A DNA stretch of 54,848 nt from Neomegalonema sp. (GTDB lineage: Bacteria; Pseudomonadota; Alphaproteobacteria; Rhodobacterales; Rhodobacteraceae): NCBI GenBank assembly GCA_022760355.1, contig JALEGB010000126.1, positions 1 to 54,848 on the forward strand, in the 5' to 3' direction. Below are positions 1 through 8,398 of the stretch, in pieces; within the stretch, counting starts at the first letter, position 1, and every line of letters begins with the position of its first letter. The notes beneath the pieces were generated by a model. That model had not been told where the DNA came from and made no database searches. It saw only the letters and a program-made list of their open reading frames with translations. Position numbers and translations under genes: made by a program.

Positions 1-45
1 CGCGCTACGAAAAACACGCCGCAAACTTCCTCGCTCTAACAAAGC

Positions 46-116
46 TCGCAGCCATCCGAATTTGGCTGCGAAATTATGAGTCCGTGTCCTAGGGTGTGAA
101 CTCATAAATTTGGTCG
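46..116. repeat. Hairpin plus two-armed copy of the CTAG/GAACTC intergenic repeat
   Basis: Two inverted structures sit side by side. TCGCAGCCA at 46-54 pairs perfectly with TGGCTGCGA at 63-71. Next to it, an imperfect palindrome centred on the CTAG at 89-92 has a left arm reading ATTATGAGTCCGTGTC and a right arm that is the reverse complement of a related sequence (GGTGTGAACTCATAAAT). The right arm is a copy of the repeat seen near 12.9, 25.6, 38.6, 46.1 and 49.6 kb. No gene is visible between 1 and 183. Confidence 0.7.
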
Positions 117-127
117 AACGCCCTTCA

Positions 128-147
128 GGCCCGTCAAGCGGGCTTTT
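128..147 (+). terminator. Probable intrinsic terminator
   Basis: A GCCCG/CGGGC stem (129-133 with 139-143) with a 5-base loop is followed directly by TTTT. It reads on the plus strand, so it would end a transcript entering from before the window. The stem is short, so strength is uncertain. Confidence 0.45.
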
Positions 148-183
148 GGGGTGCGCACGCGCGGGAAGCGGCGCGGCCGCGGA

Positions 184-603
184 TCAGACGCGCTGACCGT
201 TCGCGTCGATAATCATCTGGCCATCTTCCTTATACAGCGGCCCGGGTGGGAGGTTGTCCAGCAGATCCAGCACCGCCTCCGACGGTCGGCACAGGCGCAC
301 CCCGCGAGATGTGCAAACGATCGGGCGGTTGACCAGAACTGGATGAGCGATCATCGCGTCGAGCAGCTGCTCGTCCGAGACTGTCGGGTCCAGCAGCCCA
401 AGCTCCTCCGCCGGGGACTTTGTCGTGCGCAAGGCTTGGCGCGGCGTCAGGCCAGCTGCGGCGAACAGGGCGTATAGCTGCGGCCGGGTCCAGCCGGTGT
501 GCAGATAGTCGATCACGCGCGGCGTATAGCCGGCTTTTTCGATGATGGAGAGCGTATTTCGTGATGTGCCGCAGTCGGGATTGTGGTGGATGACAATGTC
601 CAA
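184..603 (-). CDS. arsC: Arsenate reductase, glutaredoxin-coupled ArsC family
   Basis: The product is 139 residues, close to the usual ~140 of glutaredoxin-linked ArsC enzymes, which reduce arsenate to arsenite in the cytoplasm. It starts IVIHHNPDCGTSRNTL, with the catalytic cysteine in the family's HNPxCGTSRN motif. It also has the NRPIV segment and the LCRPSEAVLDLL motif, which carry the arginines that hold the oxyanion. The best start is TTG at 603, because GGAGG lies 7 bases upstream; longer in-frame starts add a basic tail not typical of the family. No arsB, arsH or arsR is nearby, so it may belong to the broader ArsC/Spx-like group rather than a resistance operon. The family call is strong; the substrate is inferred. 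Confidence 0.88.
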   Translation of the reverse strand: MDIVIHHNPDCGTSRNTLSIIEKAGYTPRVIDYLHTGWTRPQLYALFAAAGLTPRQALRTTKSPAEELGLLDPTVSDEQLLDAMIAHPVLVNRPIVCTSRGVRLCRPSEAVLDLLDNLPPGPLYKEDGQMIIDANGQRV

Positions 604-852
604 AACAGATCCTCCGGGTCTCGAGGCCGCCTGCGAACGCGAACGATCGCCCTTGCGGCGTCGGAGCATGGTTGCACTGCGCTTATGAAGCGCAGCGACG
701 CTGTCCGCTACCCAAAACACGCGCAATTGAGCGGAAGTTGTCGGCGCAGGTCAGGTTGCTGTGATCCGCGGGGGCGCTGGGCGCTGCGGCCGATTGCGTC
801 GCCTCCCGCGTTGTGGTCTGCGTCTCCCGTCATTTTTTGTAGGAGCAGACAT

Positions 853-2070
853 ATGAGCGGTTCGGCGTTCGAAAAATCCTCTCGCCTGGCCAAGGTGGAG
901 CTTTCTGAGATCGTGCGGATTGCTGAAGCTGCGCGCGCAGCGAAGGCTGCTGGGGCCGATGTGATTGCGCTCGGGACCGGCGAGCCGGATTTCGATACGC
1001 CTGACCATGTGAAAGACGCGGCGGCCCGGGCGGCTGCGGAGGGGAAAACGAAATATACGCCGACCGCAGGCACGGCGGAGCTGCGCGCGGCCGTCGCGGA
1101 AAAATGCAAGCGTGAGAATGGCTTCGACGCCGCGGCTGAGAATGTCTGCGTCACGATGGGCGCCAAACAAGCGCTGTTCAACTCCTACATGGTGAGCCTG
1201 GAGCCGGGCGAGCAAGTAATTTTCGCCGCCCCGTTCTGGACCAGCTATCCGGACCAGGTGCGCCTGGCGAACGGCGAACCGATCATGCCGCTATGTGGCG
1301 TTGACAGCGGGTTCAAGATTACGCCGGAGGCGTTGGAGGCCGCGATTACGCCAAAGACGCGCTGGGTGCTGTTGAATTCGCCCAGCAATCCGGCGGGCGC
1401 GGTGTATTCGCGCGCGGAACTGGAGGCGTTGGCGGAGGTTCTTCGGGCGCATCCCCGTATTTGGGTCAGCTCCGACGAAATCTATGAGCATCTCGTTTTT
1501 GACGGCGGCGAGCATGTTTCCTTCCGCGTCGCCGCGCCGGATTTGGCGGACCGGACGTTGACAGTGCTTGGCCCGTCGAAATCCTACGCAATGACCGGTT
1601 GGCGCATCGGCTACGCGGTTGGGCCGCTGCCGCTGATCAAGGCGATGACGGCGGTTCAGGGGCAATCCACCAGCGGCGCCTGTTCGATCAGCCAAGCCGC
1701 GGCCCTGGCCAGCTTGACCGGACCGCAGCAGCTGCTGGCCGAGCGGCGCGCCGTCTTCGCCCGCCGGCGCGATTTGGTCGCCGAACGGTTGAACGCCGCC
1801 AAAGGGATTGCCTGTCCGCGGCCCGAGGGCGCTTTTTATGCGCTGCCCTCCTGCGAGGGCGTCTATGGCGCGACCGCGAAAAACGGTAAGCGGATCGAGA
1901 ATGACGCCGACTTTTGTTACGCGCTGATTGATGAGGTTGGGGTTGCGACGGTGCCGGGCCGGGCCTTTGGCGCGCCGGGACGTTTTCGCATCTCCACGGC
2001 CTATTCGGACGCGGAATTGGAGGAGGCGTGCCGCAGGATCGCCGCCGCAACGGATGCGTGGCTGGGCTAG
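853..2070 (+). CDS. aatA: Pyridoxal-phosphate aspartate aminotransferase (class I/II)
   Basis: A 405-residue cytoplasmic aminotransferase that interconverts aspartate/2-oxoglutarate and oxaloacetate/glutamate. The N-terminus has the substrate-loop motif LGTGEPDFDTP (about 40-50). NSPSNPAG (about 175-182) and SSDEIYEHL (about 206-214) carry cofactor-contacting Asn and Asp residues. PSKSYAMTGWRIGY contains the Schiff-base lysine, K243, and RISTAY near the C-terminus carries the carboxylate-binding arginine. The ATG at 853 is preceded by AGGAG at 841-845; in-frame codons further upstream lack a ribosome site and overlap the divergent arsC. Subgroup I-gamma enzymes of this kind are common in Alphaproteobacteria, and some also accept prephenate, which cannot be judged here. 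Confidence 0.92.
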   Translation: MSGSAFEKSSRLAKVELSEIVRIAEAARAAKAAGADVIALGTGEPDFDTPDHVKDAAARAAAEGKTKYTPTAGTAELRAAVAEKCKRENGFDAAAENVCVTMGAKQALFNSYMVSLEPGEQVIFAAPFWTSYPDQVRLANGEPIMPLCGVDSGFKITPEALEAAITPKTRWVLLNSPSNPAGAVYSRAELEALAEVLRAHPRIWVSSDEIYEHLVFDGGEHVSFRVAAPDLADRTLTVLGPSKSYAMTGWRIGYAVGPLPLIKAMTAVQGQSTSGACSISQAAALASLTGPQQLLAERRAVFARRRDLVAERLNAAKGIACPRPEGAFYALPSCEGVYGATAKNGKRIENDADFCYALIDEVGVATVPGRAFGAPGRFRISTAYSDAELEEACRRIAAATDAWLG

Positions 2071-2155
2071 GATCTGATCGGGCCTTGTCCATCAAGCGCC
2101 TTCGGGCAAGCCGCCGCCGACATGCGTTCGCAGCCGGTCGAGCCTGCGCCCGACG

Positions 2156-2719
2156 CTAAATCGGCCGTGCAATCGACCAGACGGCCTCAAAGCTGGTATG
2201 CGCCAGCGCGGCTTGCCGGCGTCCCGCAATTGACGGGGCGTGCGCGATAAATCGGCCCTGAGCGCCGGGCAGCCGCCAGCTGCTGATGCGATCGCCGGAC
2301 CAATGCGCGTCCAGCCCGAAAACCGCTTGCTCATAGTAGCGCCGCGCGTCGCCGCTGCGCAGGAGCCGCAGCCGCTGCGGCCCCAATATATCAATCGCGG
2401 CGGCGGTAGGCTCGGCGCGCCACCAACCCCACCGGCGCGGTTCCGCAAGGATCATCCGCATCTCCACGCCAGCCCGCTGCGCGCGGGCGGCATGGCGCAG
2501 GAAAAGCGCCGCGATCCTCGAATTCGGACGCGAGACGAGCGCCATCGCGCATCGGCTGACCGTCGCTTGGCAGAGCCCTGCTTGTGACGCTACAACGAGG
2601 CCGCTCAGCGCTTCCTCGGGAGATTGCGGCGCTCGCTCCAGCTGAAAGGCGAGTTGATCGGCTTCGTATTCAAGCGGGCGAGCTGAAAATAGCGACGGCA
2701 TTGGAGCGGCGGCGAGCAT
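2156..2719 (-). CDS. Hypothetical protein, 187 aa
   Basis: I do not recognise this family. The protein is Ala/Arg-rich with several tryptophans (RRWGWWRAEP near 94-103, then HWSGDRISSW) and no signal peptide or membrane segment. The middle stretch (VSRCAMALVSRPNSRIAALFLRHAARAQ, split at about 55-82) looks helical. GGGAAGAGAG precedes the ATG at 2719, which supports translation. It lies 132 bases downstream of arfB on the same strand and converges on aatA, whose stop is at 2070. It is probably a lineage-restricted gene. Confidence 0.6.
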   Translation of the reverse strand: MLAAAPMPSLFSARPLEYEADQLAFQLERAPQSPEEALSGLVVASQAGLCQATVSRCAMALVSRPNSRIAALFLRHAARAQRAGVEMRMILAEPRRWGWWRAEPTAAAIDILGPQRLRLLRSGDARRYYEQAVFGLDAHWSGDRISSWRLPGAQGRFIAHAPSIAGRRQAALAHTSFEAVWSIARPI

Positions 2720-2830
2720 CTCTCTTCCCTCAATGCGCCGAACTCAACCTGTCGGCGTTGCCGCCACATTGCCGTACAGTTTCTCAACGAAAGGATAACG
2801 CGCTTGGCTCGTTGGGGGCGACGGAGGGGG

Positions 2831-2857
2831 CGCACCCTAGGAGTTCACAATCTAGTC
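2831..2857. repeat. Degenerate copy of the CTAG/GAACTC repeat at the arfB stop
   Basis: The stretch reads CGCACCCTAGGAGTTCACAA and then TCTAG. It contains the same blocks as the full repeats (GCACCCTAG and GAGTTC), but in swapped order. The arfB TAG stop (2854-2852) lies inside the terminal CTAG. Confidence 0.5.
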
Positions 2858-3280
2858 TTTTGGATCAATGCGCCCGCGTAGGGCTTTGTTGGCGCCGCGC
2901 CGGGCTTTCGCATCGAGGCGTCGACGCTGTGACGCTTTGGTGGGTTTGGTGGCGATCCGCGGTTTGGGCGGCGGGGCGGCGGCCTCGCGGATCAGCTCGA
3001 CCAACCGCGCCAGGGCCGCTTCGCGATTTCGGGCCTGGCTGCGCGTATCCTCGGCCCGCAGCACGATCACCCCTTCTGAGGTCATGCGACGGCCCGCGAG
3101 CCGCGCCAGCCGTGTTTTAACGCGCTCGGTCAAATTCGGCGAGGCCATGGCGTTGAACCGCAATTCCACCGCGGTTGACACCTTGTTTACATTTTGGCCG
3201 CCCGGCCCTGACGCGCGCGTAAATCGCTCCACGATTTCGTCGTCATCCAGTGTGATGGCGGGGCTGATACGCACGCCCAT
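2852..3280 (-). CDS. arfB: Ribosome-rescue peptidyl-tRNA hydrolase ArfB (YaeJ family)
   Basis: At 142 residues this matches the single-domain class-I release-factor-like family. ArfB enters the empty mRNA channel of stalled ribosomes and hydrolyses the peptidyl-tRNA. The catalytic GGQ lies at residues 27-29 in FTRASGPGGQNVNKVST, the signature of the family. The C-terminal third is a basic tail (KPTKASQRRRLDAKARRG), as needed to occupy the mRNA tunnel. It lies 14 bases after the DUF3108 gene and is probably co-transcribed with it. The TAG stop falls in a repeat fragment. Function is assigned with high confidence. Confidence 0.93.
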   Translation of the reverse strand: MGVRISPAITLDDDEIVERFTRASGPGGQNVNKVSTAVELRFNAMASPNLTERVKTRLARLAGRRMTSEGVIVLRAEDTRSQARNREAALARLVELIREAAAPPPKPRIATKPTKASQRRRLDAKARRGANKALRGRIDPKD

Positions 3281-3294
3281 CCGTGGTCCGGCTC

Positions 3295-4071
3295 CTACTT
3301 TGCGACGCTGATCTTCGTCATAAAGGTTGAGCGAAAACCAGCAAAGTCGCCATCAATGCGGATCCAGACCGGCCGCCAGAAGCCGTATTTTTTCTCAAAT
3401 CGGACAATGCGGGTGGTCGAGCCTTCTTTGGCGACGAATTTGCTGACATCCGGCAGGCCGCGGATGGAGCGGTAGCGGATCTGGCAATCCACCTGCGCCG
3501 CGCGCACTTGCGCGGTGGTCGTCGCCTCAAGCTCGGCCAATCGCACGCCGTCCCACGTCAACACGGTCATGTCGCAGCTGGCGCCGTTGGTCGCGATGAT
3601 TTTGTCATACATCAGCGCGAGGAATGTCAGCGGATCAACCGCTTCCGGCGACACTTCCTTCGGGTCGACAACATCGCCGGTGGTTGGAGCGACATTTTCG
3701 TCCAGCTTCGTTTCCGGCGCGCCGCCCTCTTCCTTCCAGACGATGACCGCCTTTTCGCTACGGGTTGGCGTCACGGAGCGACGCTGAAAGAGAGACGGCG
3801 CGCGCCCGGTTGCGAGCAGCCGGCCTTCGGTTGCGAAGAAGCCTTTCCAGTCAACGCGAGGAAAAGCGAGGCGCGCCCGCGCGCGCATGCCCATCCGGTA
3901 CTTGTCGGCCTCATCCTGCATCGCGATCGAACCCGTCGCCAGTACGGTTTCCGGAAAGACGGACCATGTCACAGTGAAGTCGAACTTGCGCGGCGTCTGC
4001 GCTGACGCCAGAGAGCCGCTCGCGGCAAATACAAACAGCGCCGCCGCAGCGATGCGAAGCAGATTGGTCAT
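3295..4071 (-). CDS. DUF3108-type secreted protein
   Basis: A 258-residue protein with an N-terminal signal peptide (MTNLLRIAAAALFVFAASG, cleavage probably after SLASA). The mature part is beta-rich. The start of the mature domain (FDFTVTWSVFPETVLATGSI) and the later IRYRSIRGLPDVSKF and FEKKYGFWRPVWIRID stretches fit the DUF3108 group of periplasmic or outer-membrane-associated proteins of unknown role. The ATG at 4071 is chosen because the signal peptide begins there; upstream in-frame codons add a basic, non-signal stretch. It is first in a likely two-gene unit with arfB. The domain assignment is from memory and moderately sure; no function is claimed. Confidence 0.75.
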   Translation of the reverse strand: MTNLLRIAAAALFVFAASGSLASAQTPRKFDFTVTWSVFPETVLATGSIAMQDEADKYRMGMRARARLAFPRVDWKGFFATEGRLLATGRAPSLFQRRSVTPTRSEKAVIVWKEEGGAPETKLDENVAPTTGDVVDPKEVSPEAVDPLTFLALMYDKIIATNGASCDMTVLTWDGVRLAELEATTTAQVRAAQVDCQIRYRSIRGLPDVSKFVAKEGSTTRIVRFEKKYGFWRPVWIRIDGDFAGFRSTFMTKISVAK

Positions 4072-4251
4072 CTTATCCGCCCTTCCTTCTCGTCCCAGCG
4101 CCGCTTGACGCTCCCACCCCGAATTAGCCTTACCAAATGCGCCGTCGAGGCGCATTGCTAACCCAGCGCGACGTCTCTGCCACGTCCTGCGCTCGATGGC
4201 CACGACGCTGTAGCGCCAAAATGTGCAGTGCGGCGCCGATATGTGCGCGTC

Positions 4252-5436
4252 TCACACGGAAGTGTGCTTCCGCGGCCGCTGCGTGAGCGCGAGAGCCGGC
4301 GCAAACGCGGCGGGGAGGGCTGCGGAGGGCTCGTCGCCGCGAATTTGCTCTATCAGAGCCGTCGCAGCGCGATGGGCGAGGCCGAAGCTGATTTTATAGC
4401 CGCCGGTCGCAATCCAAAGCGAGCGGCCGTTCGCCAGCTCCAACGCCCCGACCGCAGGCATGCGCGAGGCGGTGCGTGGGCGCAGTCCGGCCCAGAACCG
4501 CGATGGTTGGAGTCCGGCGAGCGCAGGGCAGAGGGCGCTGGCGGCCGCGGCCAATGACGCCGCCTGGGCGTCGGGACGGTCGGCCCAGCGCCAATTCCTC
4601 TCGGTGGTCGCCCCAACTGCAATCCGCCCATCCGCATGGGGCGTGATGTAGAGACCGCCAGCATAGAGCATCGGCGCCCCCGCCAGCTGCTCTCGAATGC
4701 GTGCTGGCGGCTCAAAAATCGCCGCCTGTCCTTTTATGCCCCGCCCCAAATCCTGCTCCGCTCGGTTGGTCAGCCGGCTCAGCAACGCGAAGGAGGCCGC
4801 GCCGGCGGCGACAATGACAGCGCCGGCCCGCAGCGTTTCCCCGGTCGCCAGCCGCACATGGTCCGCAGCGAGTTCAACAGCTTGCGCGCCGAGATGGATG
4901 GAGCCGCCGCGCGTCAGGCTGGCGCGCAGGGCGGACAGATAGGCGCGAGGGGCGATGCGCGCGGTCAGATCATCGGCGCGCACGCCCAGCGGCGCTGCTG
5001 CGGGCGCAATCGGGTCGTCAGCGCGTATGGCGCGATGTGCGAGCGTAAAAGCCCGTCCATCCGCTGTGCGCCAATTCTCCGCGGCGGCGCGCGCTTGCGC
5101 CTGCGTCTCGTCTATCGCCGCTTCCGTGCGCAGCGGCGTCAGACGCCCGATCCGCTGATAGCCAACGGCGATACCGGTTTCTTCCTCCAGCCGTGCGGCT
5201 TCGGTTTCGAGATCGATCAGCGCCTGAAACTGAAACGCCGCCAAATCGCCCCACCGATCCGGCGCATGCGGCATCAAAGCGCCAAGCGGGTTGGCGCTGC
5301 CGCCCTTTGGCGTCGCGTTCGGCGCGTCGGCGAGCAATAGAATTGACATACCGGCTTCGAGACCGCGTTTCGCCACCCAGAGCCCCATAACTCCGCCGCC
5401 GACGATTAAGAGATCCACGCTCCGCCGATCGTTCAT
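4252..5436 (-). CDS. FAD-dependent oxidoreductase, D-amino-acid-oxidase fold (MnmC C-domain-like)
   Basis: The protein (394 aa) opens with a dinucleotide-binding motif, VDLLIVGGGVMGLWVAKRG, and ends with IATGGYKISFGLAHRAA, the second FAD-contact region of the DAO family (also ThiO and MnmC-C). It starts at 5436 with GGAGA 7 bases upstream. It is divergent from the mnmD-like gene with a 54-base gap. In enterobacteria an FAD domain of this type is fused to the methyltransferase as MnmC and removes the carboxymethyl group from cmnm5s2U34 in tRNA. The neighbour makes an MnmC2-like role the leading idea. Glycine oxidase ThiO is the main alternative, but no thiamine gene is near. Confidence 0.75.
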   Translation of the reverse strand: MNDRRSVDLLIVGGGVMGLWVAKRGLEAGMSILLLADAPNATPKGGSANPLGALMPHAPDRWGDLAAFQFQALIDLETEAARLEEETGIAVGYQRIGRLTPLRTEAAIDETQAQARAAAENWRTADGRAFTLAHRAIRADDPIAPAAAPLGVRADDLTARIAPRAYLSALRASLTRGGSIHLGAQAVELAADHVRLATGETLRAGAVIVAAGAASFALLSRLTNRAEQDLGRGIKGQAAIFEPPARIREQLAGAPMLYAGGLYITPHADGRIAVGATTERNWRWADRPDAQAASLAAAASALCPALAGLQPSRFWAGLRPRTASRMPAVGALELANGRSLWIATGGYKISFGLAHRAATALIEQIRGDEPSAALPAAFAPALALTQRPRKHTSV

Positions 5437-5490
5437 ATCACTTCTCCGCCCGCCGACGCATCGTTCGGCCTGAAAACACGAGGGCGCATC

Positions 5491-6225
5491 ATGTCAGAGA
5501 TTAAAGCAAGCGCCGATGCGGACGCGATCGGTTGGACTGAAAACGGCGCTCCCGTCAGCCGCGCCTATGACGATATTTTCTTCTCGCTTGAAGATGGACG
5601 GGCCGAAACGGAGCATGTGTTTCTGCGCGGTTGCGGGTTGCCGGCCGGGTTTGACGCAAAGAGCGCGTTCAAGACGGCGGAGCTTGGTTTTGGCTTGGGG
5701 TTGACGACGGCATGCCTGCTGCAGGCGTGGTCAACGCGCCCCAACCGACCGGAGCTGGTCATAACTTCATTCGAGATTGCGCCGGCGCCGTTGGCGACAA
5801 TGCGCCAGGCCCTTGCGCCTTGGCCGGACTGCGCCCGTTTGCCCGATCTTCTCGCCCCATCCTGGCCGCCGCAGCCAGGGCGTAATGATATCCAGTTAGC
5901 GGAGGGGGCGCGGCTGGAGCTTTATATTGGCGACGCAAATATGTTGGCGCCGAACTGGGCGCTCGCAGCGCCGCGAGAGATTGACGCCTGGCTGCTGGAC
6001 GGTTTTAGCCCAGCGAAGAACCCGGAATTGTGGGGCGAGGCGCTGTTGCGGACGGTGTTCGAAACCACTCGGCCCGGCGGGGTGTTCGCCACCTACGCCG
6101 CGGCGGGCTGGGTTCGGCGCAATTTACAGGCGGTTGGGTTCGATGTTTCCCGCACGCCGGGATACGGCCGCAAGCGCGAAATGCTGGTTGGCGTGAAGCC
6201 GAGTTCCCACCCTAGCGGCGGCTGA
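5491..6225 (+). CDS. mnmD: tRNA 5-methylaminomethyl-2-thiouridine methyltransferase (MnmD / MnmC N-domain)
   Basis: A 244-residue S-adenosylmethionine methyltransferase. The SAM-binding turn is TAELGFGLGLTTA (about 62-74), and the family-specific WLLDGFSPAKNPELW (about 168-182) and FATYAAAGWVRRNL (about 200-213) follow, all typical of the MnmC N-domain/MnmD (DUF752) group. It methylates nm5s2U34 to mnm5s2U34 in the wobble position of several tRNAs. GAGG lies 7 bases before the ATG. No FAD domain is fused; a separate one lies divergently next door. The last codons contain GAGTTCCCACCCTAG (6201-6215), one base from the core of the local repeat, so the 3' end may have been remodelled by a repeat. 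Confidence 0.88.
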   Translation: MSEIKASADADAIGWTENGAPVSRAYDDIFFSLEDGRAETEHVFLRGCGLPAGFDAKSAFKTAELGFGLGLTTACLLQAWSTRPNRPELVITSFEIAPAPLATMRQALAPWPDCARLPDLLAPSWPPQPGRNDIQLAEGARLELYIGDANMLAPNWALAAPREIDAWLLDGFSPAKNPELWGEALLRTVFETTRPGGVFATYAAAGWVRRNLQAVGFDVSRTPGYGRKREMLVGVKPSSHPSGG

Positions 6226-6233
6226 AGTGATAC

Positions 6234-6260
6234 GGGCCCGGCTGCAGTGCAGCCGAGCCC
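6234..6260. terminator. Bidirectional stem-loop between convergent genes
   Basis: GGGCCCGGCTGCA is followed by TGCAGCCGAGCCC, giving a GC-rich hairpin 9 bases after the mnmD stop. There is no T-run, but the position between mnmD and the convergent chemoreceptor gene (stop at 6315) fits a termination role. Confidence 0.5.
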
Positions 6261-6314
6261 GCCCCCAAACGGGCAGCTCCTCTACGCGCCCGTCTTACCT
6301 CTTTGATCATGCGC

Positions 6315-7988
6315 CTAAAACTCGGCCCAGTCATCGGCGCCGCCAGATGCGGCGACGAACGGCGCTGGCGCCGCAACCTCGGCTTGTTTCCAGCTTTTGT
6401 CCGCCTCGGCTTCTTTTTTCGCGGCTTCGGCTGGCTTTGGCTTTGCGCTTTCGGCTGGCTTTGGCTTTCCGGGCGTTGAGGCTGGTTTCGGCGCTGGTTT
6501 CGGCGCGTCCACGTTCAGCGCTGCTGAACCGCCCGACGCCGCGGATTTCGCCGGCGCAGCGGCGGCGCCGCTTTTGAAGCGGACGGCCAAGCTTTGCAGA
6601 GCGCCGCCATTTGCGGCGAGCTCACGTACGGAGCCTGCGCTTTGCTCAACCATCGCCGCATTTTGCTGGGTTGTTTGATCCATGTGGCTGACGGCGGCGG
6701 AGATCTCCGCGACGCCCGATGCCTGCTGCCGGCTAACGGAGGCGATTTCCTCAATGGTTTCGTTGGTTTGTTTGATGGCGTCGACCATTTCCGCAAGCGA
6801 CGCTCCTGTCGCCTCCACCAAGCGTACGCCCTCATTCACATGGGTTGAACTTTGTTCAATCAGTTCTTTGATGTCGCGCGCCGCGTCGCTTGAGCGTTGC
6901 GCCAGCGTCCGCACTTCCGACGCGACCACAGCGAAGCCCTTACCCGCGTCGCCCGCCCGCGCCGCCTCGACGGCCGCGTTCAACGCCAGCAGGTTGGTTT
7001 GGAACGCAATCGAGTCGATGACGGTAATGATTTCCGAGATCCGATCCGAGCTGCCGACGATCAGCTTCATCGCGTCGACGGCCTCGCTGACCACCTGCTG
7101 GCTTTTATCAACTTGCTGATTGGCGACGCCCGCCAGATCGCTGGCTTGGGCCGCGTTCTCGGCGTTTGAACGTACGGAGGCCGACATCTCCTCCATCGTC
7201 GCCGCAGTTTGTTCCAGCGATGAGGCTTGGCTCTCGGCTCGGCCCGCCAGATCGTCCAAGCCGCCCATCACCGCGTCGAACCCGCCGGCAAGTTGGCCCG
7301 AAAGGCTGTTGACCTCAACGATCAGCGCCTCGACCTTCTCCGCAGCATCGTTTCCGCTTTGCGCTGCGCTGGCCATCGCGCCTTTATATGCGCCCTGAAT
7401 CCGCGTGCGCGCATCACCGGCGGCGAGAGCCGATAGGAAGCTCTGCATCTCAGCGACGAATTCGCCGTTGGCTTGCATCAGCTTGTTGACGCCGTCCGAC
7501 AACCAAGCGGCGTCCTCATGAGCCCGCACGCGCTTGGAAAAATCGCCATCCGCCGCGGCTCTCAATATGTCGGTGAGATCGCGTTCAAGCGCTTTATCGA
7601 ACGCGCCGTTGGTTTCCGGCCGGGCGGCGGGAGGCGCAGATGCTGCTTGAGATTTCGCCGCGGCCAACGCCGCCGCGCAGCGCGACGCCATGTGCGCCAG
7701 TTCGCCATCGTCCGAGTCGACCAATGGCGCTGGCTGGCCATCCGCCGCGGCGGCCAGTACGGCGTGCGCTTTTGCAGCGCCAGCGTCGTCGCCCGCCAAT
7801 AGACCGCGCGCGACCAATGCGCTAACGACCGCGCATCCGCCGCCGATTCCGGCGAGAACCGCCAACGGCGGCGCTCCCTCGCTCAAGGCCGCAATAGCGC
7901 CGATCAGAATGGCGGAAACGCCGGCGCTGATAAAGCCGACAGTAATCATGACTCGGGATGAATAATGGCCAGACACGCCGCGCTCCAT
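6315..7988 (-). CDS. Methyl-accepting chemotaxis protein without a periplasmic sensor
   Basis: The 557-residue protein has two closely spaced N-terminal membrane segments (about 14-35 and 40-62) with almost no periplasmic loop. It is followed by a HAMP-like helical region and a full MCP signalling domain. The hairpin tip is recognisable in [20 protein letters not shown] and [21 protein letters not shown] Pro/Lys/Ala-rich linker (about 475-535) leads to a C-terminal DDWAEF, a WxxF-type tail like those that tether CheR or CheB. It should feed CheA/CheW and sense a cytoplasmic or membrane cue. No other che gene is present. The start could be the internal ATG at 7949; neither has a clear ribosome site. 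Confidence 0.92.
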   Translation of the reverse strand: MERGVSGHYSSRVMITVGFISAGVSAILIGAIAALSEGAPPLAVLAGIGGGCAVVSALVARGLLAGDDAGAAKAHAVLAAAADGQPAPLVDSDDGELAHMASRCAAALAAAKSQAASAPPAARPETNGAFDKALERDLTDILRAAADGDFSKRVRAHEDAAWLSDGVNKLMQANGEFVAEMQSFLSALAAGDARTRIQGAYKGAMASAAQSGNDAAEKVEALIVEVNSLSGQLAGGFDAVMGGLDDLAGRAESQASSLEQTAATMEEMSASVRSNAENAAQASDLAGVANQQVDKSQQVVSEAVDAMKLIVGSSDRISEIITVIDSIAFQTNLLALNAAVEAARAGDAGKGFAVVASEVRTLAQRSSDAARDIKELIEQSSTHVNEGVRLVEATGASLAEMVDAIKQTNETIEEIASVSRQQASGVAEISAAVSHMDQTTQQNAAMVEQSAGSVRELAANGGALQSLAVRFKSGAAAAPAKSAASGGSAALNVDAPKPAPKPASTPGKPKPAESAKPKPAEAAKKEAEADKSWKQAEVAAPAPFVAASGGADDWAEF

Positions 7989-8398
7989 GTGAGATTTTGC
8001 AGTAATCCTAGAGCACGAACGTTAGAAATTCATTGTAGCGCCAGCGTTGATGGTTCGTGAAAGCATGACAGCTTTGCGATGTCGGGCATGTGCGTCACGC
8101 ACATTATTTTCATGACGATTTTATTGCGACGGAGATCCCCAATCTCCGCGTAGGTTATTATAGCTTAACCATACACGCAGCGGCGCCAAGCGGCGCAGCC
8201 GCGGGGCAATTGTGCGCGCAATCCCTCGATCGCGCCCCATTTGATCCATGTTTTGCCGAAAGAGCTAGGGATGGCGCCTTTTGTGCGGACTTGTTGTGCG
8301 GACTTGGATGTTGCGAGGACGGGGGCGTCGACAGGTCCGACGGCGGACGCAAAGGCTGCTGAGATCGGCGGGCGCGCAGGCGCAAAACGGAGATACAA
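7989..8398. promoter_or_regulatory. 410-base divergent intergenic region with a 17-base palindrome
   Basis: No convincing gene was found between the chemoreceptor and the 685-residue membrane protein, which point away from each other, so both promoters should lie here. ATGTGCGTCACGCACAT at 8088-8104 is a perfect inverted repeat around one central base, followed by TATTTT. It could be an operator, or a short stem-loop. No sigma-70 boxes could be placed with confidence. Confidence 0.45.

Noticed and set aside
583-852. N-terminal extension of the aspartate aminotransferase
   Set aside because: It overlaps the start of arsC on the other strand, lacks family similarity, and the ATG at 853 has a good AGGAG.
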